Numbered from the stretch's first letter, positions 26,295 to 36,126 are shown. The stretch is DNA of 64,000 bases from Saprospiraceae bacterium (GCA_028282725.1 JANQHF010000101.1:1-64000); one strand, 5' to 3'. A program made the numbers and translations. The notes: generated from the sequence alone by a model not told the origin.

Positions 26295-29200
26295 CTACCA
26301 TCCCGGAATGAAGTTAAGTCCAAAAACAACCTTCGAATTCTCCTGAAAAGGATATGCCCAATACGGTTCGAGGATCATGGCACCAAATAAATTGATTCTT
26401 ACGGAAACACCTACACTCATGGCCACTTCTGGCTTCAAGCCTTCAAAACTACTCCCTAATTCACTGAATTCATCAAAGGCGATCCCGGCATCGAAAAACA
26501 GGGCCAAATCCGTAAATAAGACATTTGATCCGATCATTGCCAACTGTTTGGGTCCGGTAAAGGGAGTCCGTATTTCAAATGAAGCGAGTGCCATTTTTGA
26601 CCCGATTAACTGTTCGGGATTCAGATCTCCACCAATTCCACTGAAGTTGTTTCCAAAAGCCCAGTCATACCCCCTGACGAATCCCATTTGACCGATAAAG
26701 AATGGATATATTGAATTGATTTCCTGGTCAAACCTGACATAGGTCATACCCCGGAATGCAATGGATACCGGCTTTGTCCAATAGTATTTTCTATAGTCAC
26801 CCAGGATGCCATAATAGTCATTGATACCAATACTTCTTTCAATGGACAACCTAAACCGCTGTCCGTACAATGGAGATGTCAAACCAAAATACGAGTTGTC
26901 TCCTACAAGAGCAATATTCGCACCGCCGATCATACCTTTTTGAAGGGTATAGAATTGATTGAAGATAATTTCATCCCCCACGTCTATTCTTTCCCTTTCC
27001 TGTCCCAGAAAAATGAATCCATCTTCCGTATAGAAGTTTTTGGTTTGATCCCAACGAAAGCCCCTATGGCCAATTTCAAACCCACCTTCGAGTCGTAAGG
27101 TCGTACTAAAGGGCAGATGGGCAAATAAAGAAACTTGCTTATCGAAAACCCTGAGAATATTGATTTGATCGACTAAAGAAGTGGCTGTGCTGCCATCAGA
27201 AAATTGGATTTCTTCAAAACCCAAACTTCTGAATCCGGTTCTCAACGGTATATGTGACACACCTGCACCCCACGCCAACCGATTTGACCGATTCAGATAA
27301 GACACCCGTCCGCCGAAATCATAGATCTCTCCGTTCAGAGCAAGCTGAGAGAAAAGCTGGTGGTTGCCCAACATATCCCCGAATAAAAGATCCACTCCTC
27401 CCTGTAATCCCGTGTATGTACCGAATGTACTGTTACTCACACCTACACCAGCTCCACCTCCAATGTAGTCGAGTTGAAATCTTGGGCTGTACTTTTTTGA
27501 TCTGAAATTATTTTCATCCAAAACCGCATACTCATCAATGTTATTCAGGTTGGCATTTACGATGTCTGTCCGATTCAGGCCGACTACAGGCAAGGTGCCC
27601 GCTTCAAAATCAACGATCCGTGGATCCACTTCCTCATTGAGCAATTTGTCCGATGATGCTTCTTTTACGATGTATTCATTACCATAGTAATGTGTGAACA
27701 GGACGCGATCTCTTTTTCGGGCAGCAGACAATACGGGTGAATATCTTGAAATACCACTAAGACCGGTAAGAAAATCCGTCATCCTGGATACCTTTCCCGT
27801 AGCAGGTTCGTACTTGTACATATTCCTGAATCCATCCCTGTCTGACATGAAGTACACATTGTCTTCATGATCAAAAGTGGGATTGATATTATCTGCTCCA
27901 TGAAAGATATCCAGGATCTCCCTGGAACCCGAGGAATAATCCATGATTGCCAGGTCATATGTATATTTTCCGTAGGTTCTGCCTTCTTCAAAACTTCTTT
28001 GATCCGTACTGAAAATTAATTTCGACCCATCACTATTAAAATAAGGTTGTATTTCCGAATAGCGATCATTAGTTATTTGCCGGACTCTCTTGCTTTTGAT
28101 ATTAACGGCAAAGAGGTCCGTCTGTCCTTCGACATTACCCGTTACAATGATTTCGCGTCCATTCGGAGACCAGGTTGGATTTGTAAAGGCCGGAACACCC
28201 CTGACCGAAAAAGTCTCTTCTGTATTTCCGTTTTCTGCATTCTTGATCACCAATACGTTTTCCCCTCTTTTAAATCCCACGAAGGCAAATTCTCTGCTGT
28301 TTGGCGACCATGTGCCTGCAGATTCGAGGAAGTTGAAATTATCGAGATCGGAGTCCTTGACCAGACTGGACAATTTTCTCCTGATCTCACCTGTTCTGGC
28401 ATCTGCCAGAAAAATATCTGTTGAGAATAGATCCTTTTCAGACATGAATACTACCCATCTCCCGTTCGGACTGAGTGATGGAGACACATTGATTCTTCCC
28501 GAATTTTCTTTAGACAGCAAGGTCTTGCCGATCCTGCTTTCTTTCCCCTGCCCCAGGAAAGGTTCATAATATGTTTTCAGCGCACTTTCCCACATTCCAC
28601 TGATGGTTTCCAGATCCTGGCCAAAGGCTGAAAATGCACCATAGGGTACGCCATATTTGGCACTCTCCTCCAAAAATCGCTTTAAGGTCTGATCACCATA
28701 GTATCCTGCCAGGAACGACCAGGCGGCCTGCCCATATCGATATGGAAAATACCTTGGGTTCGCCATTTTTTCCAGTGAAGGAACATCCTCATTGAGAATG
28801 GCATTTCTCATCCACATGGCCGTAAAGGGATCAACTCTGCCGATGGACATGTATTCCGCCATACCTTCAATAATCCAGAGAGGTACATTGCTCAGTGATC
28901 TGATAGAGGTCGAATCACCGCCAATGATGATATTGAATTGAAAGGCATGCACGAGTTCATGTCCAAGAACCTGGTGCGTTTGCTGATTCGAAAAGGATAC
29001 AGGCATGATCACCCGATTCTTAAAACCTTCCGTGACTCCTCCTGTACCGACTCCAATGCCCCCTGAAATCGCATTGGTTTGCTGAAATTCCGCATGGTTA
29101 TTATAAAATATCATCGGGTTCAGAAAAGGAATTTCATGCCCTAAGGCCTCACGGTGATAGTCGTACCATAATTCGGAATCTTCTGCCAACCAATTGATGA

Positions 29201-29357
29201 CATCGGTATTCTTTACATAGTAGTGAATATCGTAATGAGGTGTCTCCTTTACCTTAAAATTGAAATCTCGATAGCGAGGTTTATTTCTACCGAAATATTG
29301 ACCGGACAGTTCAACTCCCAGAAACAGCAGACATAAGAACAAGGCGGAAATTCGCAT
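26295..29357 (-). CDS. Secreted peptidase-MA-like / TolB-propeller / outer-membrane-barrel fusion protein
   Basis: A 1020-residue protein starting at MRISALF (29357) with a signal peptide ending after ELSGQ. Residues about 30-260 resemble gluzincin peptidases of the MA clan, with a complete zinc motif HELVH in VLGHELVHAFQF and a downstream Glu in WIIEGMAEYMS. Residues about 280-580 contain repeated PD40/TolB-like blades (SPNGRWVVFMSE, TWSPNSREFAFVG, WSPNGREIIVTG). The last 400 residues look like an Omp85/surface-antigen-type beta-barrel (FRLSIERSIG, FFDAGIAF, final GLNFIPGW). It should sit in the outer membrane with the peptidase and propeller on one face. The fusion occurs in Bacteroidota and related groups, with no established substrate. 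Confidence 0.8.
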   Translation of the reverse strand: MRISALFLCLLFLGVELSGQYFGRNKPRYRDFNFKVKETPHYDIHYYVKNTDVINWLAEDSELWYDYHREALGHEIPFLNPMIFYNNHAEFQQTNAISGGIGVGTGGVTEGFKNRVIMPVSFSNQQTHQVLGHELVHAFQFNIIIGGDSTSIRSLSNVPLWIIEGMAEYMSIGRVDPFTAMWMRNAILNEDVPSLEKMANPRYFPYRYGQAAWSFLAGYYGDQTLKRFLEESAKYGVPYGAFSAFGQDLETISGMWESALKTYYEPFLGQGKESRIGKTLLSKENSGRINVSPSLSPNGRWVVFMSEKDLFSTDIFLADARTGEIRRKLSSLVKDSDLDNFNFLESAGTWSPNSREFAFVGFKRGENVLVIKNAENGNTEETFSVRGVPAFTNPTWSPNGREIIVTGNVEGQTDLFAVNIKSKRVRQITNDRYSEIQPYFNSDGSKLIFSTDQRSFEEGRTYGKYTYDLAIMDYSSGSREILDIFHGADNINPTFDHEDNVYFMSDRDGFRNMYKYEPATGKVSRMTDFLTGLSGISRYSPVLSAARKRDRVLFTHYYGNEYIVKEASSDKLLNEEVDPRIVDFEAGTLPVVGLNRTDIVNANLNNIDEYAVLDENNFRSKKYSPRFQLDYIGGGAGVGVSNSTFGTYTGLQGGVDLLFGDMLGNHQLFSQLALNGEIYDFGGRVSYLNRSNRLAWGAGVSHIPLRTGFRSLGFEEIQFSDGSTATSLVDQINILRVFDKQVSLFAHLPFSTTLRLEGGFEIGHRGFRWDQTKNFYTEDGFIFLGQERERIDVGDEIIFNQFYTLQKGMIGGANIALVGDNSYFGLTSPLYGQRFRLSIERSIGINDYYGILGDYRKYYWTKPVSIAFRGMTYVRFDQEINSIYPFFIGQMGFVRGYDWAFGNNFSGIGGDLNPEQLIGSKMALASFEIRTPFTGPKQLAMIGSNVLFTDLALFFDAGIAFDEFSELGSSFEGLKPEVAMSVGVSVRINLFGAMILEPYWAYPFQENSKVVFGLNFIPGW

Positions 29358-29616
29358 AGCAGTAAGGATTATTTCAGTTCTCCTATAACACATGTAATTA
29401 TCAAGTTGTTATAAAGGGCTTCTTAATGCCCGTTAAATTATATTTAAAGTTACAGTAGTTGTTCTTCATCAAATACATTGCTAAAGATCACATTGCCGGG
29501 AACACAGACAAATTGTCACTATTCATTACGACTGAGAGGACAAATTGGCTGCAAAATCGAACATTCTTTAGATTGGTCGGTGATTTGAGGATTTTGTTAT
29601 GGATTAAAAAAGAAAT

Positions 29617-32244
29617 ATGACTTACGATAATTTCACGATAAAGGCACAGGAACTCATCCTGAGAGCACAGCAAATTGCAGGTGGACTTGATCAACAAAGC
29701 GTTGATACGGTACACTTACTGCGGGCATTATTTGAAATTGACGAACAGCTCGCACAGTTTGTCTTTAGTAAGATGGAAATAAACATCATACAACTCAGGA
29801 AGGAAATCAATAAGGCTATTGAAGTCTTTCCAAAGGTGGAAGGAACAGATAAGCAATATCTCACCAACGATGCAAATAAAGCCTTGTCCAAGGCCAAGAA
29901 ACTGATGAAGGAGTTTGGTGATGAATACATTTCGATAGAGATGATCTTACTGGGTATTTTATCCGGGAACGATAAAGCTGCCAAGATCCTGAAGGATGGT
30001 GGTGCGACCCAGGAAGGATTGAGAGCGGCGATCAAAGAATTGCGAAAAGGAGGGAAGGTCACTGATCAGCATACTGATAGTTCATATAATTCTTTGAAGA
30101 AGTATGCTATCAATCTGAATGAGCGGGCAGAATCGGGAAAACTGGATCCAATCATCGGAAGGGATGAAGAGATCAGAAGAATCTTACATATCCTTTCACG
30201 CAGGAAGAAGAACAATCCCATCCTGATCGGTGATGCCGGTGTAGGAAAGACAGCAATTGTCGAAGGGATCGCCTGGAGGATAGTGAAGCACGATGTTCCG
30301 GAAAATTTATTGAGCAAGCAGATATTTGCTTTGGACATTGCCGCTTTAATAGCAGGTGCAAAGTTTAAGGGAGAATTCGAAGAGCGTCTGAAAGGTGTGA
30401 TCAAAGAAGTTAACAACTCCGATGGAGAGGTCATTCTGTTTATTGACGAGATTCACACGCTGATCGGGGCAGGTGGTGGCAACGGTGCAATGGACGCAGC
30501 AAATATTCTCAAACCCGCTCTGGCACGCGGGGAATTGCGAACCATCGGGGCCACAACCTTTGACGAATACCAGAAGTATTTCGAACGTGATAAGGCATTG
30601 GTGAGAAGATTTCAATCTGTGTTTATCGACGAACCCAGTGTTGAGGACACAATTTCGATCTTAAGAGGAATTCAGGATAAGTATGAAGTGTATCACAAGA
30701 TCGACATCCTCGATGAAGCATTGATATCAGCTGCTGAATTATCTCACCGGTACATATCAGAAAGAAAATTACCTGACAAGGCGATTGATCTGATTGACGA
30801 AGCTGCGGCCAAATTGAGATTGGAGCTCGATTCCGTGCCTGAGGAGATCGATGAACTCAGCAGAAAGGTCAGGCAGTTGGAAATTGAGAAGGAAGGCATC
30901 AAACGGGAAAAGGATGAAAAGAAACTAAAGAGAATTAATGGTCAAATTGCCAATGCCAAAGAATTTCTTGAGTCCAAAACTGCTGCCTGGAAAGCTGAAA
31001 AGGAAATTGTTGAGACCATTCAAAACATAAAAAAACAAATTGAAGAACTGGAGCACCTGGCAGATAAGGCTGAGCGCGAGAGCAATTTTGAAATGGTCGC
31101 AAAAATCAAATACGGTGATCTGAAGGAAAAAGAGGCAATGCTGAAAGTGGCTGAAGAAAAGCTACACGATCTTCCCGAAGACAGTCGATTTACCAATGAG
31201 GAAGTTACTGCAGATGATATCGCAGATGTCGTTTCCAAATGGACAGGCATACCCGTCTCCAAGATGTTGCAAAGTGAAAAAGAAAAATTGTTGCACCTGG
31301 AGGATGAGATCGGCAAGATGCTGATCGGACAAAAGGAAGCCGTAGTGGCCGTCTCGGATGCAGTGCGTAGAAGCAGGGCCGGGCTTCAGGATGAAGGAAG
31401 GCCTATAGGGTCATTCATCTTTTTGGGCCCAACGGGTGTCGGAAAAACAGAATTGGCAAAGTCGTTGGCGAAGGTATTATTCGATGACAAAAATGCGATC
31501 ACCCGGATTGACATGAGCGAATTTCAAGAAAAACATACGGTTTCAAGACTTGTGGGTGCTCCTCCGGGCTACGTTGGATATGACGAAGGTGGACAATTGA
31601 CAGAGGCCGTTCGCAGAAAACCCTACTCCATCATTCTTCTTGACGAAATAGAAAAGGCTCATCCCGATGTGTTCAATGTTCTTCTTCAGGTACTCGATGA
31701 CGGACGTTTGACGGATAACAAAGGACGTGTGGCCAATTTTAAGAATACCATTATCATCATGACTTCCAATATGGGAGCTCAGACCATTCTTGAAAATTTT
31801 GAGGATTTGCAGAATGTGGATGAAAAGCATACGGCTGACATCATCGAGACGACCAAGGTGGAAGTATTTGAATTATTAAAGGAATCATTGCGGCCAGAGT
31901 TTCTGAACAGGATCGACGAGAAGATCATGTTTTTGCCATTGACCAAAGGAGAAATCAAGCAAATTGCTGAATTGCTCCTGAGGAATGTAAGGCAGATGTT
32001 GGCCGACAGGACCATGAAACTGGAATTGACGGATGAAGCCATGAATCTCCTTGCAGACCTTGGATATGACCCTCAATTCGGTGCACGTCCATTGAAAAGA
32101 GTGATTCAGAAAGAGATCGTCAACGACTTGTCAAGAATGATCCTATCGGGAAAGATCTCAGATGGCGATCTGATCAAGGTAGCCACCGACGCCAAGGGAT
32201 TTACCTTCGATGTCGAAGAAGGCGTGGTTGAGGAAGAAGAGTAG
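29617..32244 (+). CDS. clpB: ATP-dependent chaperone ClpB
   Basis: An 875-residue Hsp100 disaggregase. An N-terminal Clp-N repeat domain (residues 1-145) is followed by AAA-1 with Walker A GDAGVGKT (about 205-212), Walker B FIDEIH and the pore loop; a long coiled-coil middle domain (about 410-530, rich in KE repeats, distinguishing it from ClpA); AAA-2 with Walker A GPTGVGKT (about 603-610) and Walker B LLDEIE; and the D2-small domain with FGARPLKR. It lacks the ClpP-binding loop signature, so it is a disaggregase working with DnaK rather than a protease subunit. The tail ends in an acidic EEEE run. Confidence 0.95.
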   Translation: MTYDNFTIKAQELILRAQQIAGGLDQQSVDTVHLLRALFEIDEQLAQFVFSKMEINIIQLRKEINKAIEVFPKVEGTDKQYLTNDANKALSKAKKLMKEFGDEYISIEMILLGILSGNDKAAKILKDGGATQEGLRAAIKELRKGGKVTDQHTDSSYNSLKKYAINLNERAESGKLDPIIGRDEEIRRILHILSRRKKNNPILIGDAGVGKTAIVEGIAWRIVKHDVPENLLSKQIFALDIAALIAGAKFKGEFEERLKGVIKEVNNSDGEVILFIDEIHTLIGAGGGNGAMDAANILKPALARGELRTIGATTFDEYQKYFERDKALVRRFQSVFIDEPSVEDTISILRGIQDKYEVYHKIDILDEALISAAELSHRYISERKLPDKAIDLIDEAAAKLRLELDSVPEEIDELSRKVRQLEIEKEGIKREKDEKKLKRINGQIANAKEFLESKTAAWKAEKEIVETIQNIKKQIEELEHLADKAERESNFEMVAKIKYGDLKEKEAMLKVAEEKLHDLPEDSRFTNEEVTADDIADVVSKWTGIPVSKMLQSEKEKLLHLEDEIGKMLIGQKEAVVAVSDAVRRSRAGLQDEGRPIGSFIFLGPTGVGKTELAKSLAKVLFDDKNAITRIDMSEFQEKHTVSRLVGAPPGYVGYDEGGQLTEAVRRKPYSIILLDEIEKAHPDVFNVLLQVLDDGRLTDNKGRVANFKNTIIIMTSNMGAQTILENFEDLQNVDEKHTADIIETTKVEVFELLKESLRPEFLNRIDEKIMFLPLTKGEIKQIAELLLRNVRQMLADRTMKLELTDEAMNLLADLGYDPQFGARPLKRVIQKEIVNDLSRMILSGKISDGDLIKVATDAKGFTFDVEEGVVEEEE

Positions 32245-32293
32245 GTGGATCTACGTTCTGTATCTTGGCAAGGCAATTGGACTGCATTCAATG

Positions 32294-32330
32294 AAAAAAG
32301 GCTTGTTCTCTGAGAACAAGCCTTTTTATT
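32294..32330. terminator. Bidirectional Rho-independent terminator between clpB and tonB
   Basis: A 16-bp stem (32295-32310 against 32312-32327) with A-run on the left and T-run on the right serves both strands. The two flanking genes converge here. Confidence 0.9.
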
Positions 32331-32353
32331 TTATTCTAACGGAAGAAAACGAT

Positions 32354-33250
32354 CTACCCTTCCAGTTTAAAAGTTGCTGGCAAAGTATACAAGACCCGGA
32401 CAGGTTTTCCTCTTTGTTTACCAGGTGTCCAACCTTGCGCCAGATTGTTCATACCCTGGATTACCTTAAGAGCAGCTTCTCCACATCCTGCGCCGATATC
32501 CCTAACAATTTGCGCATCTGTAACCTTTCCGTCCTTCTCAACAACAAATCGAATAAATACCCTTCCTTCCACACCATTCTCTCTTGCAATTGCCGGATAC
32601 TTAATATTACCCTGGATGTACTTAATCAATGCTTGATCAGAACAAGCCTTATCGCTACACCCGCCGAATAATGGCATTTGCTCAACCACTTTAAAAATTT
32701 CATCCACTTCTGGTTCTGGTGGTGGTGGAGGAGGTGGTGGTGGTGGTGGTGCTTCCTCTTTTGGTGGTGGTGGCGGCTCCTCGAATACTGTTTCTTCATC
32801 AATTGTCTGATCTTCAAACTCCGGTTGTTCCTCTTCCTCGATTTCTTCCTCGGGCACTTCTTCAATTACCGGAGGCGGGGGAGGGGGAGGCGGAGGCGGA
32901 GGTTCAGCGGTTCGAGGGGGTTCAATTTCAATTTCTTCATCCACTTCGAGACTGAACTGAGAGACATCAATTACTTTTTCATAAGTTGTCCAGCTAAAAC
33001 TCATAACGGTCATACTTAATGCAGCCGCCAGACCCAAGCCAATCAATGTCCCTCGGTGTTTGAAGATATCGACATCCGGATATTTAACTCTTGCTTTAAG
33101 AGGAGAAGTAAAGGATGTTTCACTATACTTCTCTGTCAGTCCATCCTTGGGGGAAAACATACTTCTTAAAACAAAAATTACGGCCAGAATAAGGACAATC
33201 AGGGCTATAAAACCTAAGCCAACCAGTGATCCTGTTAATGCGATATCCAT
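32354..33250 (-). CDS. TonB-family energy transducer with proline-rich spacer
   Basis: A 298-residue TonB. Two hydrophobic segments are visible (residues 5-27 and about 66-85), then a periplasmic spacer with two runs of 10-11 prolines separated by a Glu-rich stretch, then the TonB C-terminal domain (about 195-298) with the conserved YPAIARENGVEGRVFIRFVV and WTPGKQRGKPVRVLYTLP. It couples proton motive force to TonB-dependent outer-membrane receptors. The domain carries a Cys pair in GCSDKACSD just before its first helix, shared with the neighbouring lipoprotein. The first hydrophobic segment and its linker are an N-terminal extension compared with classical TonB. Confidence 0.9.
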   Translation of the reverse strand: MDIALTGSLVGLGFIALIVLILAVIFVLRSMFSPKDGLTEKYSETSFTSPLKARVKYPDVDIFKHRGTLIGLGLAAALSMTVMSFSWTTYEKVIDVSQFSLEVDEEIEIEPPRTAEPPPPPPPPPPPVIEEVPEEEIEEEEQPEFEDQTIDEETVFEEPPPPPKEEAPPPPPPPPPPPEPEVDEIFKVVEQMPLFGGCSDKACSDQALIKYIQGNIKYPAIARENGVEGRVFIRFVVEKDGKVTDAQIVRDIGAGCGEAALKVIQGMNNLAQGWTPGKQRGKPVRVLYTLPATFKLEG

Positions 33251-33374
33251 ACCTTAGTTTGTTTTCGATGTTAAAAAATCGCTCACAAATGTGTGCGAGC
33301 ATAATATTAGCAATATTCTGTTTAAAGGTCAAATGACTCAGTCTTAATCTTTGCATCACTTAGCCTTATCTCAT

Positions 33375-33398
33375 GAAAATGATTCTTTAATCATTTTT
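33375..33398 (-). terminator. Terminator at the end of the TonB-domain lipoprotein gene
   Basis: AAAATGATT (33376-33384) pairs with AATCATTTT (33389-33397) around a CTTT loop; on the minus strand it is followed by CATGAG with the T-run inside the stem. The stop codon of the gene overlaps the stem. Weak GC content makes it a moderate call. Confidence 0.5.
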
Positions 33399-33897
33399 AC
33401 AAAATATACGATACAGGTAAGGTCAATACCACCGGCACGTCTTTACCTTCATTCTTGCCGGGAGTCCATTTCACCGTTAGATCATTCATACCTGCGACCA
33501 ATTCAGCGGCAGCATTTCCAAGACCCGCCCCAATATCTTTTGCAATATGAATATTTGACACAGATCCATCGGTCTCTACAATAAACTGCACAAATACCTT
33601 TCCTTCAATTTTTGCCTCTTTGGCCTCTTTCGGATACTTCAAATTTTCCTGAATGTATTGAATCAACTGCATGTTGGAACAGTCCCAATCTTCGCATCCG
33701 GCAAATAATGGCATCTGATCTACAATTTTCATTGCTTTATCATAAGCCTCATTCATCTTTTTTGAGGATACAGGTTCTTCAGTTTTTGCTTTTGATTGGC
33801 TTTCGCTTTTCTCATTGGTTACATCTTGGTTCGTGCATGCGATAAGTAGGAATATCGTGATAATCGAGAGAAGCAAATTCTTTAACAGGATATTCAT
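33397..33897 (-). CDS. Lipoprotein with TonB C-terminal domain
   Basis: A 166-residue protein with a lipoprotein signal (LLIACT, lipidated Cys about residue 21), a short charged linker, and a TonB C-terminal domain (about 65-166): YPKEAKEAKIEGKVFVQFIV and WTPGKNEGKDVPVVLTLP closely parallel the TonB encoded next door. The same Cys pair occurs (GCEDWDCSN). There is no proline spacer or inner-membrane helix, so it cannot be a classical transducer; it would be held to a membrane by lipid. The two genes appear to be a duplication followed by re-targeting. Confidence 0.8.
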   Translation of the reverse strand: MNILLKNLLLSIITIFLLIACTNQDVTNEKSESQSKAKTEEPVSSKKMNEAYDKAMKIVDQMPLFAGCEDWDCSNMQLIQYIQENLKYPKEAKEAKIEGKVFVQFIVETDGSVSNIHIAKDIGAGLGNAAAELVAGMNDLTVKWTPGKNEGKDVPVVLTLPVSYIL

Positions 33898-33901
33898 TTT
33901 G

Positions 33902-34264
33902 TCATTTTCTTTTTACAAGGAATACGATGACAACAATGCCGAGAATATTTGCTGCCAAATCATATGTATCCATGACCCTGTTAGCAATGTGATTCTGTGC
34001 AAGCTCAGTTAATACGCCTAAGGTTATCAATGCAAAGCTCGTCATCCAAAAGTTGACTTTGAGCGACCTTTCTTCATACATCTTTATGACGAGAAAAGTG
34101 AGAACAGCAAATAAAATGAAGTGACCAATTTTGTCAATTCCATACTTCCTGGCGGTATCCATGGTTTCGGGATCTCGTCCTGGCACAAGTGTTGCAACTA
34201 ATACCAGGACTCCCCATATCAAAGCGCCAATTGTGTACTTTCTGCTGCCTCGCTTCTTTATCAC
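33902..34264 (-). CDS. VanZ-family membrane protein
   Basis: A 120-residue protein with four hydrophobic helices and the VanZ signature D-K-x-x-H at IDKIGHFILFAVLTFL, plus FALITLGVLTELAQNHI and DTYDLAANILGIV in the second half. VanZ-like proteins are small integral membrane proteins of unclear function, named for teicoplanin resistance. It is 4 bases ahead of the TonB-lipoprotein gene and 48 bases after gcvH; the gcvH-vanZ-tonB order is frequent in Bacteroidota, so the placement is conserved rather than resistance-related. Confidence 0.85.
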   Translation of the reverse strand: MIKKRGSRKYTIGALIWGVLVLVATLVPGRDPETMDTARKYGIDKIGHFILFAVLTFLVIKMYEERSLKVNFWMTSFALITLGVLTELAQNHIANRVMDTYDLAANILGIVVIVFLVKRK

Positions 34265-34312
34265 TTAGTTAGATGCAGCTTTGAGTCAAATTGGTGTATA
34301 TCAAAAGAAAAA

Positions 34313-34702
34313 CTATGAAATGAGTGCTTCATATTCCTCTGAAGTCATCAAGTCATCTAATTGTGAAAGATCGGATATTTCTGCTTTAATGATCCAGCCT
34401 TCACCATAAGGATCTTCATTGATCAGGCCGGGATTATCATCTTCATTTTCATCCAGTAGTTTATTGAACTCGATTACCTTCCCTGAAATGGGCATGAATA
34501 AATCGGACGTTGTCTTTACTGCTTCCACGGTACCAAAAACTTCATCTCGACCAACTTCTTCTCCGACAGTTTCAATTTCAACATAGACAATTTCACCCAA
34601 TTCTTCCTGGGCAAAATCCGTGATGCCAATTGTAGCAATATTGTCTTGAACAGAAATCCATTCGTGTTCCTTAGTGTATTTTAAGTGATCAGGACTTGCC
34701 AT
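34313..34702 (-). CDS. gcvH: Glycine cleavage system H protein
   Basis: A 129-residue lipoyl carrier. The lipoylated Lys is in GTVEAVKTTSDLFMP (about residue 64) and the N-terminal KYTKEHEWISV and C-terminal GEGWIIKAE segments are those of GcvH. It shuttles the aminomethyl group and electrons between the P, T and L proteins of glycine cleavage. None of those is in the window, which is usual in Bacteroidota where gcvH is separate. It is 12 bases downstream of the citrate synthase gene. Confidence 0.94.
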   Translation of the reverse strand: MASPDHLKYTKEHEWISVQDNIATIGITDFAQEELGEIVYVEIETVGEEVGRDEVFGTVEAVKTTSDLFMPISGKVIEFNKLLDENEDDNPGLINEDPYGEGWIIKAEISDLSQLDDLMTSEEYEALIS

Positions 34703-34714
34703 TCTTTACGATTA

Positions 34715-36019
34715 TTAAGATTTTACAAATTCTCTAACCCATTGCAGCGTTACGGACTTGGGACGCTCCAATGGAAATCCCAATGCCCGTGACCAGCATA
34801 GGGCAGACAAGACCCCCAATGCCCGTGACACTCCAAAAAGAACCGTATAATAACTATATTCTTTTAATCCGTAATGAACCAATATGGCTCCACTGTGGGC
34901 ATCTACATTCGGCCAGGGGTTTTTGACCTTACCCAAACTCTTGAGAATCGGAGGTACCACTTCAAACAACTTCCATACGACGTTGACGATATTGCTGTCT
35001 TTCAGATATTTTTCAGCAAAGATCCTCTGTGCGGTAAACCTGGGATCCGGCTGTCTCAAAACAGCATGCCCATACCCGGGAATCACCTTACCCTCGTCCA
35101 GGGTCTTTCGAACAAATTGTGCTATTTGCTCGGAACTTGGATCATCCGTGCCTAATTCTTCTATCATTTCAAAAATAAATTTGATCACTTCCTGGTTAGC
35201 AAGGCCGTGGAGTGGTCCAGCCAGGGAGTTCATACCTCCGGCAAATGACATGTATGCACTACTCAAAGTCGAACCAACGAGGTGAGTCGTATGTGCCGAA
35301 GCATTGCCACCTTCGTGATCTGCATGGATCGTAAGATATAGTCTCATCAGGCTCTTGAATTGATCATCTCTAAATCCAAGCATATGAGCGAAATTCCCTG
35401 CCCAATCAAGCGAATGATCCGGAGAAATATGATCATTGTCATGATACATCTTACGATAGATGTAAGCAGCGACGCGGGGCAACTTTGCTATAAGATTCAT
35501 AGTGTCTTCATAAGTTGCGTCCCAATAATCGGTCTTACTCATTCCCTCGGCATATCTTCCCGAAAAGACACTCTCACTTTCCATTGACACAACAGCTGCA
35601 GAAAGTTGCGACATAGGATGAGTATGATCGGGGAGTGCATCCAATACTGCTATTGTATGATCGGGTATATTTGCCCTTTTTTCCCATTCGTCACTCAACC
35701 AATTAACTTCTTCATGACTGGGAATTTCATCGACCAGCATCAACCAAAACAGACCTTCCGGAAGAGGTTGATCATCTCCTTCACGCTTAGGTAAAACCTT
35801 TTGAAGTTCGGGAATAGAATGTCCGCGAAACCTAATGCCTTCAATCGGGTCTAAATGAGAGGTTTCCCAGATCATGCTTTTCACTCCTCGCATACCTCCG
35901 AATACCTGAGCTAACTTTACTTCGTCGACTTTTTTATCGCCAAATTCCTTGAGAATCTGGCGATATTCCTTGAAAATGTTTAGTGCCTTATTTTTGAATT
36001 TTTCTTTTAATATGTCCAT
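34715..36019 (-). CDS. gltA: Citrate synthase, mitochondrial-type
   Basis: A 434-residue citrate synthase. The three catalytic residues lie in LAGPLHGLANQE (His), GYGHAVLR (His) and NPWPNVDAHSGA (Asp). These segments and LYLTIHADHEGGN, YYTVLFGVSRALGVL and RALGFPLERPKS are almost word for word those of animal mitochondrial citrate synthases, not of the hexameric E. coli GltA type. It condenses oxaloacetate and acetyl-CoA in the TCA cycle. The leading minus-strand region 36020-36126 holds the shared promoter with DUF3109 but no clear consensus element. Confidence 0.94.
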   Translation of the reverse strand: MDILKEKFKNKALNIFKEYRQILKEFGDKKVDEVKLAQVFGGMRGVKSMIWETSHLDPIEGIRFRGHSIPELQKVLPKREGDDQPLPEGLFWLMLVDEIPSHEEVNWLSDEWEKRANIPDHTIAVLDALPDHTHPMSQLSAAVVSMESESVFSGRYAEGMSKTDYWDATYEDTMNLIAKLPRVAAYIYRKMYHDNDHISPDHSLDWAGNFAHMLGFRDDQFKSLMRLYLTIHADHEGGNASAHTTHLVGSTLSSAYMSFAGGMNSLAGPLHGLANQEVIKFIFEMIEELGTDDPSSEQIAQFVRKTLDEGKVIPGYGHAVLRQPDPRFTAQRIFAEKYLKDSNIVNVVWKLFEVVPPILKSLGKVKNPWPNVDAHSGAILVHYGLKEYSYYTVLFGVSRALGVLSALCWSRALGFPLERPKSVTLQWVREFVKS

Positions 36020-36126
36020 GAGAAAAACAGGGGTTTTTATGCATAAGGATTAGTTATGCGAAAGTACGTGTAATTATACTTCCAATTCATAAAATTATTT
36101 ATCATTTTCCGTTTCAAGATTGACTG

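Noticed and set aside
32678..33019. Plus-strand frame rich in Trp opposite the TonB gene
   Set aside because: It is the reverse complement of the proline repeats of TonB and has no independent support.
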